The notes under the pieces were generated by a model that ran no database searches, was not told the DNA's origin, and saw nothing but the letters and a program-made list of their open reading frames with translations. From Asanoa ishikariensis (GTDB taxonomy: Bacteria > Actinomycetota > Actinomycetes > Mycobacteriales > Micromonosporaceae): DNA of 64,000 nucleotides. A program made the position numbers and the translations under genes. The stretch lies in assembly GCF_900107455.1 (NCBI RefSeq), contig NZ_FNQB01000003.1, forward strand, positions 372,001-436,000, written 5' to 3'. This document shows, one piece after another, positions 53,784 through 62,791 of this stretch (positions are counted from its first letter, which is position 1; every line of letters starts with the position of its first letter).

Positions 53784-53924
53784 CAGACGCCTATGCCCAC
53801 GAATAAGCGGGGCAATAGGTTGCAGTGAATTTCTGTCAGATGGACGACCCCCTGGCGCAATTGATACGCCTCTATGATCGGCGCTGGATCACTGACCAGA
53901 TCCGTCCACGGGGGAGGGTCGACC

Positions 53925-56900
53925 ATGTCCGGTATCACCGTGCGCCGCCATGTCCGCTGGCGGCGCCGCGTCATAGCGACTACCTGCGCGATAGTGCTGA
54001 CCGTCACGCTGGTGCAGCCGCTGGAGGGCAGCCCGGCCGCGGCCGCGCCGCCGGCCCCACCAGGGCCCGGGCAGGGTCCGGTCGACCGGCCGATGCCCAA
54101 GGGCGTCCGCCCCGACACCGCATTCCCGCCGGACGAACGACCGCCACTCGTGCCGCCGGAGGTCCGCGCCGACGGCGCCCCCAAGGAACTGTCCCGGGCG
54201 GCCTGGGACCGCCGCACCACCGCCCGCGTCGCGGCCGACGACCGCGTGTTCACCGACGTGCTGGCGCGCCCCGGCTTCCTGCTCGGCGACACCTCGGTCA
54301 CGCTCTTCTTCAACGTCGCCGCCGACGCTCCGGCGTTCGGGAGCTGGCGGGTCACCGCGTACGACAAGGAGTCCCAGACCGAGCAGGCCTCGACCACCCT
54401 GTCCCGCGACGAGATCGCGAGGTCAACCTGCTCCGGCCAGCGCGACTTCTGCCGGTCGTTCGGCCGCGAGCACGGCTGGGAGCTCGACGCGAGCCGCGAC
54501 TACGAGATCACCATGACCGCGGTCCTCGACGACGGCCGGGAGATCGTCTCCGACCGGCCCGAGGTCCGGCCCCGCGCCACCATCGTCCCGCCGGCGATCC
54601 CGCTGGGCCAGGCCGGTGGCTGCGGTTGCGGCAACGCACTCGCCCTGACCAGCGCCGGCCAGGCCATCCGCGCCGACGGTGTCAACACCGCCACGGGCGC
54701 GTTCATCCAGACCGCCGGCGACCTGGGCATGTCCTCGATCGGCGTGCCGTTCAGCTCGTCGCGCACGTACTCGTCGCTCAACGGCGTCGGCCCGCTCGGC
54801 GGCGGCTGGGCCTGGTCCTACGGGATGACCGTGACCGCGACCGACGGCGGGGCGGTCGTGCGCGCCGAGGACGGCGCCGAGGTGACCTACCGGCTCGACG
54901 GCGACAGCTACCGCCGCCCGCCGGGAGTGCGGTCCAACCTGCGCAGGGCCGGCGACGGGTGGGAGCTGACCACCCCCGACAACATCGCACACACCTTCGA
55001 CGCGCAGGGCCGGCTCGCCTCGATCCTCAACCCGCGCGGCCAGGGCGTGCGCCTCGCGTACACCGACACCGCCATCACCGTCACCGACGCCTCCGGGCGC
55101 ACGGCCAGAGTGACCCTCGAGGCCGGCCTGATCCGCGAGATCCACCTGCCCGACCACCGCAAGGTGCGGTTCTCCTACACCGGCACGCTGCTCACCTCGG
55201 CGCTCGACGCCCGCGGCAAGCTCTGGAAGTACACCTACGGCACCAACGGCCTGCTCGCCTCGGTCACCAACCCGGACCGGGTCGTGGCCGTGCGCACCGA
55301 GTACGACGCGAACAACCGGGTCAGCCGCCAGTTCGACGCGCTCGGCAACCCGACCACCTTCGCGTGGAACGCGGATGCGCAGGAGTCGCTGACCACCGAC
55401 GCCGACGGTGTGCGGGTCTACGACGGCTACCGCGGCAACGTGCTGCTCTACACCCTCAAGGGCAACGGCGACGTCGAGCACCACCGCTACGACGGCTCGC
55501 TCAACCGCGGCCTCGTCGTCGACGGCAAGCAGAGCCAGCACGAGTCGCGGTTCGACGACCGCGGCAACCGCACGCGCCAGGACGCGCCGCAGTCGCTCGG
55601 GTTCAAGGAGGACACCGAGTACGACAACCGCAACAACCCGACCAAGCACACCGACGCCAACGGCAAGGTCTGGCAGGACACGTACAACGAGTTCGACGAG
55701 CTGCTCGAGAGCAAGGACCCCAAGGGCAACACGATCACCTACGAGTACGACGCCCGGGGTCTGCTGCTCGCCCAGACCGACCAGCGCAAGAAGGTGACCC
55801 GGTACGAGTACCTGCCGGTCGGCGACCCGAACAGCGGCCTGGTCAAGGCGGTCATCTCACCGCTGGGCCGCCGGGCCGAGTTCAGGTACGACAAGACCGG
55901 CCGCCAGGTCGCCGAGACCGACCCGCGCGGCACCGCGCCACGGTCCGACCGCGACGACTACACCACCCGCTACGAGTTCGACGCCCAGGACCGGATCGTC
56001 GAGGTCCACGAGCCGGGCAAGCACGACCCGTGGCGCACCACCTTCGACGACCTGGGCCGCACCCAGTCCCAGACGACGCCGCTGGGCGCCCGCGTCGAGC
56101 ACCGCTACTTCGACAACGGGCTGCTCAAGTCCATCAAGGACGCCCGCCGCACCCTGTCGTACACCTACACGCCCGCCGGGCGGCAGGCGTCGATGCGGCT
56201 GGAGATGGACGACCAGCCCGACCCGGTGACCACGTACGCGTACAACGCCAAGGGTCTGCTGCACAAGGTCGTCTCGCCGCGCGGCAACCTGCCCGGCGCG
56301 AACGCGGCGGACTTCACCACCACCTACTTCTACGACGCCAACGACAACCCGCTGCGGATGGAGCGCCCGTACCCGGGCGGGATCACCGTCAAGCGCGACA
56401 TCCGCGTCGACGACCTCGACCGCACGACGGCCAAGACCGACGAGCACGACAAGACGTCGACATTCGAGCGCGACAACGCCGGCAACGTCACCTCCACCAC
56501 AGACAACCTGAAGCGCCGCACCGAGCTGGAATACGACGACAACGGCCAGCAGACGAAGATCCGCGACGGGGAGCAGGGTGTCGTCGAGTTCAAGTACGAC
56601 GCGGCCGGCAACAAGATCGAGTCGATCCGGGCGACCGGCGGCCGCACCACCTTCACCTACGACGACGACGGACTGCTGGCCAGCTCCACCGAGCCGCGCG
56701 GCAACCTGCCCGGCGCCGACCCGGAGAAGTTCACCACCCACTTCGAGTACGACCTGGCCGGCAACGCGACCCGGACCGTCGACGCGCTCGACCACACGAC
56801 GACCAGCAAATACGACGCCAACGACCGGCTGACCTCGGTCACCGACGCCAACAACCACACCACCACGTACACGTACCGCGACGACGACCTGCCGCGCACG

Positions 56901-59900
56901 ATCCGGACCCCGGAGGCGCCGAACGACCCGCACGACCCGGCCAAGGGCGCCACCGTCTACGACTACTTCGACGACGGGCTCGTCGCCTCGGTCCGCGACC
57001 CCAACGGCAACCGCACGTACGTGGCGTACAACGAGGCCGGCTGGCTGACCAAGGAGACCGACCCGCTGGGCCGCGTCACCGAGTACGGCTACGACGTCGA
57101 GGGCAACCGCGTCTCGACCCTGAGCCGGTGGGACAACGAGCGACTCTCGACGACCGAGCGGGCCAAGCGCACCGTCGTCGAGTCGTACGACATCGTCAAC
57201 CGCCGCGAGTCCAGCGCCCTGGGCAGCCAGGGGCCCCGCTACGCCTGGCAGTACGACGCCAAGGACCGCACCACCGCCTACATCGACCCGACCGGGCACC
57301 GCGCCGTCACCTACGACGACGAGGACCAGGTCCAGACGGTCACCCGCGTCGAGGCGGGCCTGGAGGAGAAGTTCCGCTACGAGTACGACGTGCGCGGCAA
57401 CATCAAGCTGCGCGAGTACCCGGACGGCACCGCGGTGTCCTCGACGTACGACGCGGACAGCCAGATCCGCACGATGACCGCCGCGGGCGGCTCGGTCGGC
57501 GCCACACCGGCGACGTGGAAGTTCGACTACGACCCGGCCGGCCGGCGTGAGGTCACCTGGCTGCCGGCGGCGACCGGGCTGATCGAGCGCCGCGGCTACG
57601 ACGACGCCGGCCGGCTCACCCGCATCGGCACCGAGCGCGCACCGGACGCGGCGCCGGTCGACCTGGCCGACGGCGGGCTGCTGTCCTTCGGCGACCGGCC
57701 CGACCCGCCGACCGACGTGACCGCACAGCCGGGCGCCGGCCTCGCGGTCGTCTCGTGGAAGGCACCGCGCGGCGACGACGTCGCCGGCTACACGGTGACC
57801 GCCGCGCCCGGCGACCGGTCCGTGACCGTCGGCGCGACGGCGACCAGCGCGGTCGTCAACGGGCTCGACGCCGGCACCGCGTACACGTTCACCGTCACCG
57901 CCCACGACAAGGACGGCGCCGGCGACGCCTCCGCGCCCTCCGGCCCGGTCGTTCCCGTGGCGGTGCCGCAGAACCCGGTCTCCGCCTACCAGCTCGAGCT
58001 CGACCCGGTCGGCAACCCGACCCGGGCCGTCACCACCCGCGGCGGCGTGTCCGAGTCCGTCGCGTACGCCTACGACAAGGCCGACCAGCTCGTCTCGGCC
58101 TGCTACGCGGCGGTGGACTGTGGCGACAAGACCCGGCCGGCGGGGCGGATCGACTACCGCTACGACCTGATGGGCAACCGGCTCAGCCAGAAGCGCACCG
58201 GGACCGCCGGAGACGACACCACCACGTACGAGTACGACCACGCCAACCAACTCGAGAAGGAGGTCCTGCGCGAGCCGCGGCACGTCACGACGACGGAGTA
58301 CGGCTACGACGTCAAGGGCAACCAGACCCGCGTCGGCACCGACCGCTTCGACTACAACCTCGACAACTCCCTCGCCAAGGCGCGGGTCGCCGGGCGTGAC
58401 GCGGTCTTCTCCTACGGGGCCGACGGGCTGCGGCTGACCGCGACCGTCGACCCGGGCACGCCGGAGCAGGCCACGCAGCGCTGGTCCTGGGACGTCGCCG
58501 GGACCCTGCCGCAGATCGCCCTGGACGTCCTGACCGACGCGAACGGCGCGACGACGGAGAAGCGCGGCTTCACGTACGGGCCCGACGACGAGCCCCTCGC
58601 CCTGCTCGACCCGACCACCGGGCCGCACTCGTACACCCACGACTGGCTCGGCGGCGTCGCGAACATGCTCACGCCGTCGGGGACGCCGGAGATCGGCTAC
58701 GACTACGACCCGTACGGCAACCCGCGGGTCGGCGCGACCCTCGAAGGCACCGAGACCGCCGCAGGCGACACCGCACCGGGCGCCGTCCAGGCCCAGGCGG
58801 GCGGGCCGGAGAACCCGCTGCAGTACACGGGCGCCTACCAGGACTCCACCACCGGCAGCGGCAACTACTACCTACGGGCCCGCAACTACAACCCGGGCAC
58901 CGGCCGGTTCACGGCCGTCGACCCGATGCCGTCCGGCGGCGCGGCGACCTCGGCCTACACGTACGCCGACAACAACCCGACCGTCTACACCGACCCGACC
59001 GGCAACATGCCGGCCCCCGGCGACACGGTCAGCACGGCCGCACCGGCCACGACCGCCACCGACGTCCCCCAGGTCAACCCGGAGGAGGTGGCCGAGGCAA
59101 ACCGGATCCAGAGCAAGAGCGTGCTCGACGTGATCCTGGAGGCCGGCGGCCAGATCCTCATGGAGGTCCTGGGGATCAACGACATCCTCAACTGCCTCAA
59201 GGGCGACCTGGGCGCCTGCGCGATGGCGATCATCGGGTCGCTGCCCTGGGGCAAGATCTTCAAGGCGAAGAAGATCGGCGAGGCGATCTTCCGGGCCGGC
59301 AAGGCCGTCCTGACGTGGTTCAAACAGATGGACTGGGCCAGAGCGGTCCTGCGCGGTGCCGAACGGGCTGCCGAGGCCGCGAAGGCAGCAGCCGCCGCAG
59401 CGGCCCGGGAAGCGGCGCAGAAGGCGGCCGCGGCCAAGGCAGCGGCGGAGGCGGCGGCGAAGAAGGCCGCCGCGGAGGCCGCCGAACGGGCCAAGGCCCT
59501 CGCCGCCAAGGCGAAAGCCGCGACCAAGAAGTCCGACGGTGGCGGTGGCCCCAAACTCTGCGAGATCGCGAACAGCTTCGTCGCCGGCACCAGGGTCCTG
59601 CTCGCCTCCGGCGCCACCAAGCCGATCGAAGAGGTCCAGCCCGGCGACGCCGTCCTCACCACCGACCCCGAGTCGGGTCGCACCGAGGGACACCAGGTCA
59701 CCCACACGATCCGGACCGACACCGACAAGGAGTACGTCGACATCGCCGTCGACTCCTCCGGCGGCCGCGACACCATCACGGCGACCGCACACCACCCGTT
59801 CTGGTCCGGCACCCACAAGCGGTGGGTCGACGCCGGCGACCTGAAGCCCGGCGAGCTGCTGCGGACCTCGGCCGGCACGTACGTCCAGGTCAGCGCCGTC

Positions 59901-60347
59901 CGCGCATACCACGGGGAACGCGTCACCTACAACCTGTCGGTCGACGGGATACCCACGTACTACGTGTTGGCCGGCGACACCGCAGTCCTGGTCCACAACC
60001 GCGGCACCAAGGTCGTCGGTCCGGCATGCGACCCGACGTCGGTCCTGGACGACGGGCGGGGCGTCTACATCCTGGCGGTCAAGCCGAAGAACGGAAACGG
60101 GTACAAGTTCTACATCGGCATCACCGACAAGCAGACGTTCGCGTCCCGGGTGCCGAAGCACTGGAAGCGCAGCCGGGGTGCCCTGAAGCGCGACGGCTAC
60201 GACAAGAACGACATCGTCGGCGTCACGATCTACAAGACCGACGCGTCGAAGGCGACCCTGCAGCAGATGGAATGCCGCCTGATCGCCCGGTTCGGCGGCC
60301 CGAACGGTCCGCTGCTGCTCAACCGCAACAAGGGCACGAACTGCTAG
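53925..60347 (+). CDS. secreted YD/RHS-repeat polymorphic toxin with Hint and GIY-YIG nuclease domains
   Basis: A 2140-residue protein. Signal peptide at about 1-42 (basic RRHVRWRRR, hydrophobic IATTCAIVLTVTLV, AAAA cleavage region); DUF6531-like segment near 235-310; YD repeats of the type YDxxGN over about 315-1240 and 1350-1690, interrupted by a fibronectin III domain (about 1258-1345); RHS core NYYLRARNYNPGTGRFTAVDP near 1645; Ala/Lys coiled-coil (1810-1870); pretoxin Hint domain from CEIANSFVAGTRVL to VLVHN (1881-2026); and a C-terminal GIY-YIG-like domain (GVYILA, YKFYIG, MECRLIARF, LLLNRNKG; 2044-2140). The shell should encapsulate the nuclease, and Hint should release it. ATG 53925 has GGGGAGGG six bases upstream. 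No same-strand immunity gene follows. Confidence 0.9.
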   Translation: MSGITVRRHVRWRRRVIATTCAIVLTVTLVQPLEGSPAAAAPPAPPGPGQGPVDRPMPKGVRPDTAFPPDERPPLVPPEVRADGAPKELSRAAWDRRTTARVAADDRVFTDVLARPGFLLGDTSVTLFFNVAADAPAFGSWRVTAYDKESQTEQASTTLSRDEIARSTCSGQRDFCRSFGREHGWELDASRDYEITMTAVLDDGREIVSDRPEVRPRATIVPPAIPLGQAGGCGCGNALALTSAGQAIRADGVNTATGAFIQTAGDLGMSSIGVPFSSSRTYSSLNGVGPLGGGWAWSYGMTVTATDGGAVVRAEDGAEVTYRLDGDSYRRPPGVRSNLRRAGDGWELTTPDNIAHTFDAQGRLASILNPRGQGVRLAYTDTAITVTDASGRTARVTLEAGLIREIHLPDHRKVRFSYTGTLLTSALDARGKLWKYTYGTNGLLASVTNPDRVVAVRTEYDANNRVSRQFDALGNPTTFAWNADAQESLTTDADGVRVYDGYRGNVLLYTLKGNGDVEHHRYDGSLNRGLVVDGKQSQHESRFDDRGNRTRQDAPQSLGFKEDTEYDNRNNPTKHTDANGKVWQDTYNEFDELLESKDPKGNTITYEYDARGLLLAQTDQRKKVTRYEYLPVGDPNSGLVKAVISPLGRRAEFRYDKTGRQVAETDPRGTAPRSDRDDYTTRYEFDAQDRIVEVHEPGKHDPWRTTFDDLGRTQSQTTPLGARVEHRYFDNGLLKSIKDARRTLSYTYTPAGRQASMRLEMDDQPDPVTTYAYNAKGLLHKVVSPRGNLPGANAADFTTTYFYDANDNPLRMERPYPGGITVKRDIRVDDLDRTTAKTDEHDKTSTFERDNAGNVTSTTDNLKRRTELEYDDNGQQTKIRDGEQGVVEFKYDAAGNKIESIRATGGRTTFTYDDDGLLASSTEPRGNLPGADPEKFTTHFEYDLAGNATRTVDALDHTTTSKYDANDRLTSVTDANNHTTTYTYRDDDLPRTIRTPEAPNDPHDPAKGATVYDYFDDGLVASVRDPNGNRTYVAYNEAGWLTKETDPLGRVTEYGYDVEGNRVSTLSRWDNERLSTTERAKRTVVESYDIVNRRESSALGSQGPRYAWQYDAKDRTTAYIDPTGHRAVTYDDEDQVQTVTRVEAGLEEKFRYEYDVRGNIKLREYPDGTAVSSTYDADSQIRTMTAAGGSVGATPATWKFDYDPAGRREVTWLPAATGLIERRGYDDAGRLTRIGTERAPDAAPVDLADGGLLSFGDRPDPPTDVTAQPGAGLAVVSWKAPRGDDVAGYTVTAAPGDRSVTVGATATSAVVNGLDAGTAYTFTVTAHDKDGAGDASAPSGPVVPVAVPQNPVSAYQLELDPVGNPTRAVTTRGGVSESVAYAYDKADQLVSACYAAVDCGDKTRPAGRIDYRYDLMGNRLSQKRTGTAGDDTTTYEYDHANQLEKEVLREPRHVTTTEYGYDVKGNQTRVGTDRFDYNLDNSLAKARVAGRDAVFSYGADGLRLTATVDPGTPEQATQRWSWDVAGTLPQIALDVLTDANGATTEKRGFTYGPDDEPLALLDPTTGPHSYTHDWLGGVANMLTPSGTPEIGYDYDPYGNPRVGATLEGTETAAGDTAPGAVQAQAGGPENPLQYTGAYQDSTTGSGNYYLRARNYNPGTGRFTAVDPMPSGGAATSAYTYADNNPTVYTDPTGNMPAPGDTVSTAAPATTATDVPQVNPEEVAEANRIQSKSVLDVILEAGGQILMEVLGINDILNCLKGDLGACAMAIIGSLPWGKIFKAKKIGEAIFRAGKAVLTWFKQMDWARAVLRGAERAAEAAKAAAAAAAREAAQKAAAAKAAAEAAAKKAAAEAAERAKALAAKAKAATKKSDGGGGPKLCEIANSFVAGTRVLLASGATKPIEEVQPGDAVLTTDPESGRTEGHQVTHTIRTDTDKEYVDIAVDSSGGRDTITATAHHPFWSGTHKRWVDAGDLKPGELLRTSAGTYVQVSAVRAYHGERVTYNLSVDGIPTYYVLAGDTAVLVHNRGTKVVGPACDPTSVLDDGRGVYILAVKPKNGNGYKFYIGITDKQTFASRVPKHWKRSRGALKRDGYDKNDIVGVTIYKTDASKATLQQMECRLIARFGGPNGPLLLNRNKGTNC

Positions 60348-60359
60348 GGGAGTAAGCGG

Positions 60360-60390
60360 AAGGGGGGCCGGGCGCCGGCCCCCCTTTCTT
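60360..60390. terminator. strong rho-independent terminator of the toxin gene
   Basis: Perfect 12-bp arms AAGGGGGGCCGG and CCGGCCCCCCTT around GCG, followed by TCTT. It begins 13 bp after the toxin stop and reaches the stop codon of the convergent gene, so it serves both directions. Confidence 0.88.
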
Positions 60391-61475
60391 CAGAAGTGGC
60401 GGTTCTCGTCGAACCAGCGTCGCGCGGTGTCGTCGGGGACGCCCGCCCGCTTCGCCAGGTCGTCGAAGACGTCGCCGGCGTGCTCCCGGTTGAGCGTGTC
60501 GATCAGCCCGTACTTCTTCTCCACGGCGTTGAGGTCCGCGACGAACGCGCGCAGCACGGCCTCGGCCCGTTCGAGGCGGTCGGGTGCGTCCGCCGGGAGG
60601 CCGTCCACGGCCGTCGACGCCTTCACGTACGCCTTGCACGCCGCGGTCCCGAACGCCTTGGAGTCCTCGACCCAGTCCAAGAACGGGTTGTCGATGTGGG
60701 CCGACACCCAGCTATCGGACTTGGCGCCGCTGACGCTCACCGTCACACCGGTGCCCTTGAACCGTGCCTTGAGCGTCTTCGCGGTCGCCTTCAGGGTGCC
60801 GTTGAGCTCCAACTCCCGCAGCGCGGGCAGATCCGGCAGTGAGCTCGGGTCCCAGTCGTACGCGTTGTCGATCGTCAACGTCGTCAGGCCATGGTGGACC
60901 CGCAGCGCTTCGGTGTCGGTGAGCCGGCCCGGCGGGTCCAGGAACTCGACGTCGAGACTCTCGGCGGCGGCCAGACTGCTCAGCAACCGGGCCGAGAACT
61001 CCCCGCCGACCTTCACCCACACTTTCCTGGCATTGCGCAGACCCGCGGGCACGGCCGGCGGCTGCTCGCTGAAGCGCAGGAGCACCTCGGTGCCACGGCC
61101 GTCGTCCGGCGACTCGACCCGCAGCGTGGGGTGCGGGTCGTCCATCGACAGCGACTCGACACCGGCCGGCAGCCGCAGCCGGCGCAGGTCCGTGCCGTGC
61201 AGCCCGAGGTTGACCAGGCCCGTGGCGGACAGGTCGACGTCGGCGGGCAGGTCGCTCCAGCGCAGCGCCGGCATACCACGCGCCACGAGGGCCGCGAGCA
61301 TGCCGCGGTCGGGACCTGACCAACTGATCGACATGGCGGACGGGAACTTGTCGAGTGCGGACCAATCGACGGGCCCGTCGGCCGGTACGGGAATCGCACC
61401 CTTGCCGCCGCTGAGATCGACCTGCTGCGTCCACACCGGCACCGTGGCCGGGCCCGCGCCGAAGTCGACCTCCAT
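60390..61475 (-). CDS. leucine-rich-repeat-like protein, convergent with the toxin
   Basis: A 361-residue soluble protein. The centre has repeated strands of LRR character: LPADVDLSATGLVNLGLHGTDLRRLRLPAGVESLSMDD, LRVHHGLTTLTIDNAYDWDPSSLPDLPALRELELNG. The C-terminus is helical (FLDWVEDSKAFGTAACKAYVKAST, LRAFVADLNAVEKKYGLIDTLNREHAGDVFDDLAKRAGVP). Similar proteins appear in actinobacteria under vague names. ATG 61475 has GGGGAG five bases upstream; ATG 61493 is the alternative and has none. Its position beside a toxin suggests immunity, but immunity genes normally lie on the same strand, so this is open. Confidence 0.68.
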   Translation of the reverse strand: MEVDFGAGPATVPVWTQQVDLSGGKGAIPVPADGPVDWSALDKFPSAMSISWSGPDRGMLAALVARGMPALRWSDLPADVDLSATGLVNLGLHGTDLRRLRLPAGVESLSMDDPHPTLRVESPDDGRGTEVLLRFSEQPPAVPAGLRNARKVWVKVGGEFSARLLSSLAAAESLDVEFLDPPGRLTDTEALRVHHGLTTLTIDNAYDWDPSSLPDLPALRELELNGTLKATAKTLKARFKGTGVTVSVSGAKSDSWVSAHIDNPFLDWVEDSKAFGTAACKAYVKASTAVDGLPADAPDRLERAEAVLRAFVADLNAVEKKYGLIDTLNREHAGDVFDDLAKRAGVPDDTARRWFDENRHF

Positions 61476-61547
61476 GGAGTCTCCCCAGGACATGCGGGCG
61501 ACTATACAACGCGGAGGTTCACCACCATCGATGCGGCACTCCCGGCG

Positions 61548-62213
61548 TCAGCCCAGGGTCAGCGGGCTCAGCCCCAGCGCCGCCAACCGGGCCGCGTCTT
61601 CGCCCGAGACGGTGGCGCGGCCGGTCGCCATGCGCAACACCACCACGGGATCCCCACCGAACGCGGCGACCGCACCGGCCCAGGCCGGCCCGAACAGCGC
61701 CGGCAGAAGGTGCGCGGTGGCGCCAGCGGTGAGCCACGGCGGCCGCTCCAGCGCGTCGGCGACGTCCAGGCCATGCACGGCCGTCTCGAACAGCCGGGTG
61801 AGCAGGAAGTCGGACAACAGCATGGCGTCGCCGTGCCGGGTCCGCACCACCCGATCGTCGCGCTGCCGCCGGCAGACCTCGACCACCTCGTCGGCGACGC
61901 GGCGCAGGTCGCCGGCCAGGTCCAGGACACCGGCGCGGTCGTGCGCGATCCGGACCCGGTCCGCGTTCGCGGCCGCGCTGAACCGCTCGTCGCCGCGGTA
62001 GTAGCCGGTCACGCTGGTGTCGGCCCGTTCCGGCGCGGGCGCGGCCACCATGTCCGGGACACGACCCAGCACGGTGATGACGTGGCCGACGACGTCGCGC
62101 ACCTGCCAGGGCGTGCACCGGGTGGGGCGCTCCCAGCCCGCCGCGGGCAGCGCGGCGACGAACGCGTGCGCCTCGGCGCGGAACGCGGACAGCACAGACT
62201 CGCTCGACTCCAT
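61548..62213 (-). CDS. maleylpyruvate isomerase family mycothiol-dependent protein
   Basis: A 221-residue DinB-like four-helix-bundle protein. The metal site of the family is visible: His in VRDVVGHVITVLGRV near residue 40 and the E-x3-H of RLFETAVHGLDVADAL near 143. An SCP2-like C-terminal segment (DPVVVLRMATGRATVSGEDAARLAALGL) follows. The founding member isomerises maleylpyruvate with mycothiol, but most relatives are untested. ATG 62213 is used; GTG 62222 is possible. Confidence 0.84.
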   Translation of the reverse strand: MESSESVLSAFRAEAHAFVAALPAAGWERPTRCTPWQVRDVVGHVITVLGRVPDMVAAPAPERADTSVTGYYRGDERFSAAANADRVRIAHDRAGVLDLAGDLRRVADEVVEVCRRQRDDRVVRTRHGDAMLLSDFLLTRLFETAVHGLDVADALERPPWLTAGATAHLLPALFGPAWAGAVAAFGGDPVVVLRMATGRATVSGEDAARLAALGLSPLTLG

Positions 62214-62271
62214 CCCATGCACGCTAATTGATCATGGCAAGGGCAGGGGAGAGGCCAGGGAGTGTCCGAAA

Positions 62272-62715
62272 TCAGGCGATATTACTGACGGGCTTGGCTA
62301 CGTACGCCGTCTTGGCGTCCGGGTCGAAGCCGCAGGCGCGGTAGAAGGCGTGCGTGGCGGGGGTGCGGGACCCGGTCATCAGCATGACCTTGTAGCAGCC
62401 GGCGTCCCAGGCGGCCTGGAGTGTGCCGGCCATGATCTGGCGGCCGAGCCCGGTGCCACGCACCGAAGCGTCGACGACGACGTTCTCGACGACCGCATAG
62501 GGAGCCGCGCCGCGGGTCAGGTTCGGGATCACGTTCAGGTAGGTCGTCGCGACGACGACACCGGAAACCTCGAGCACGAACAGATCCAGTCCGGGCGTCG
62601 CCAGGATCCGCCGGAACGTCTCCGCCGCGCCGGCCGGCAACGGGTCGGCGGGGTGCAGCTGCCGGTACAGGCCGAGGATCGCTTCGAGGTCGCCCTCCCG
62701 GGCCACACGGAACAT
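62272..62715 (-). CDS. GNAT-family N-acetyltransferase
   Basis: A 147-residue acetyltransferase with FRVAREGDLEAILGLYRQLHP at the start, the core strand APYAVVENVVVDASVRGTGLGRQIM (acetyl-CoA loop RGTGLG near residue 88) and motif B CYKVMLMTGSRTPATHAFYRACGFDPD. Complete GNAT fold, substrate unknown. It faces no neighbour; the gap to the next minus-strand gene holds a palindrome. Confidence 0.87.
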   Translation of the reverse strand: MFRVAREGDLEAILGLYRQLHPADPLPAGAAETFRRILATPGLDLFVLEVSGVVVATTYLNVIPNLTRGAAPYAVVENVVVDASVRGTGLGRQIMAGTLQAAWDAGCYKVMLMTGSRTPATHAFYRACGFDPDAKTAYVAKPVSNIA

Positions 62716-62747
62716 GCCAGGACACCCCCGGGATAACTGGTTGTTCG

Positions 62748-62761
62748 ATAATGCACATTAT
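62748..62761. promoter_or_regulatory. ATAATG-CA-CATTAT palindrome
   Basis: AT-rich palindrome 33 bp upstream of the acetyltransferase start and 31 bp past the end of the next gene. The central AATGCACATT is identical to the core at 53770-53783. Confidence 0.42.
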
Positions 62762-62791
62762 GTAAACCTGCGAGCTGAACCGGAGCCCCGC

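Noticed and set aside
53695-53924. TTGATA/TATGAT as a sigma-70 promoter for the toxin gene
   Set aside because: The two elements are only a few bases apart, so they cannot form a -35/-10 pair.
53825-57550. A 1241-codon open frame on the plus strand, shifted relative to the YD-repeat gene
   Set aside because: It is an Arg/Pro/Gly-rich shadow caused by strong third-position GC bias; the real frame has a signal peptide, YD repeats and a ribosome site.
55857-58640. A 927-codon minus-strand frame antisense to the YD-repeat gene
   Set aside because: Composition is Val/Gly/Arg-rich without domains, and it mirrors the codon pattern of the sense gene.
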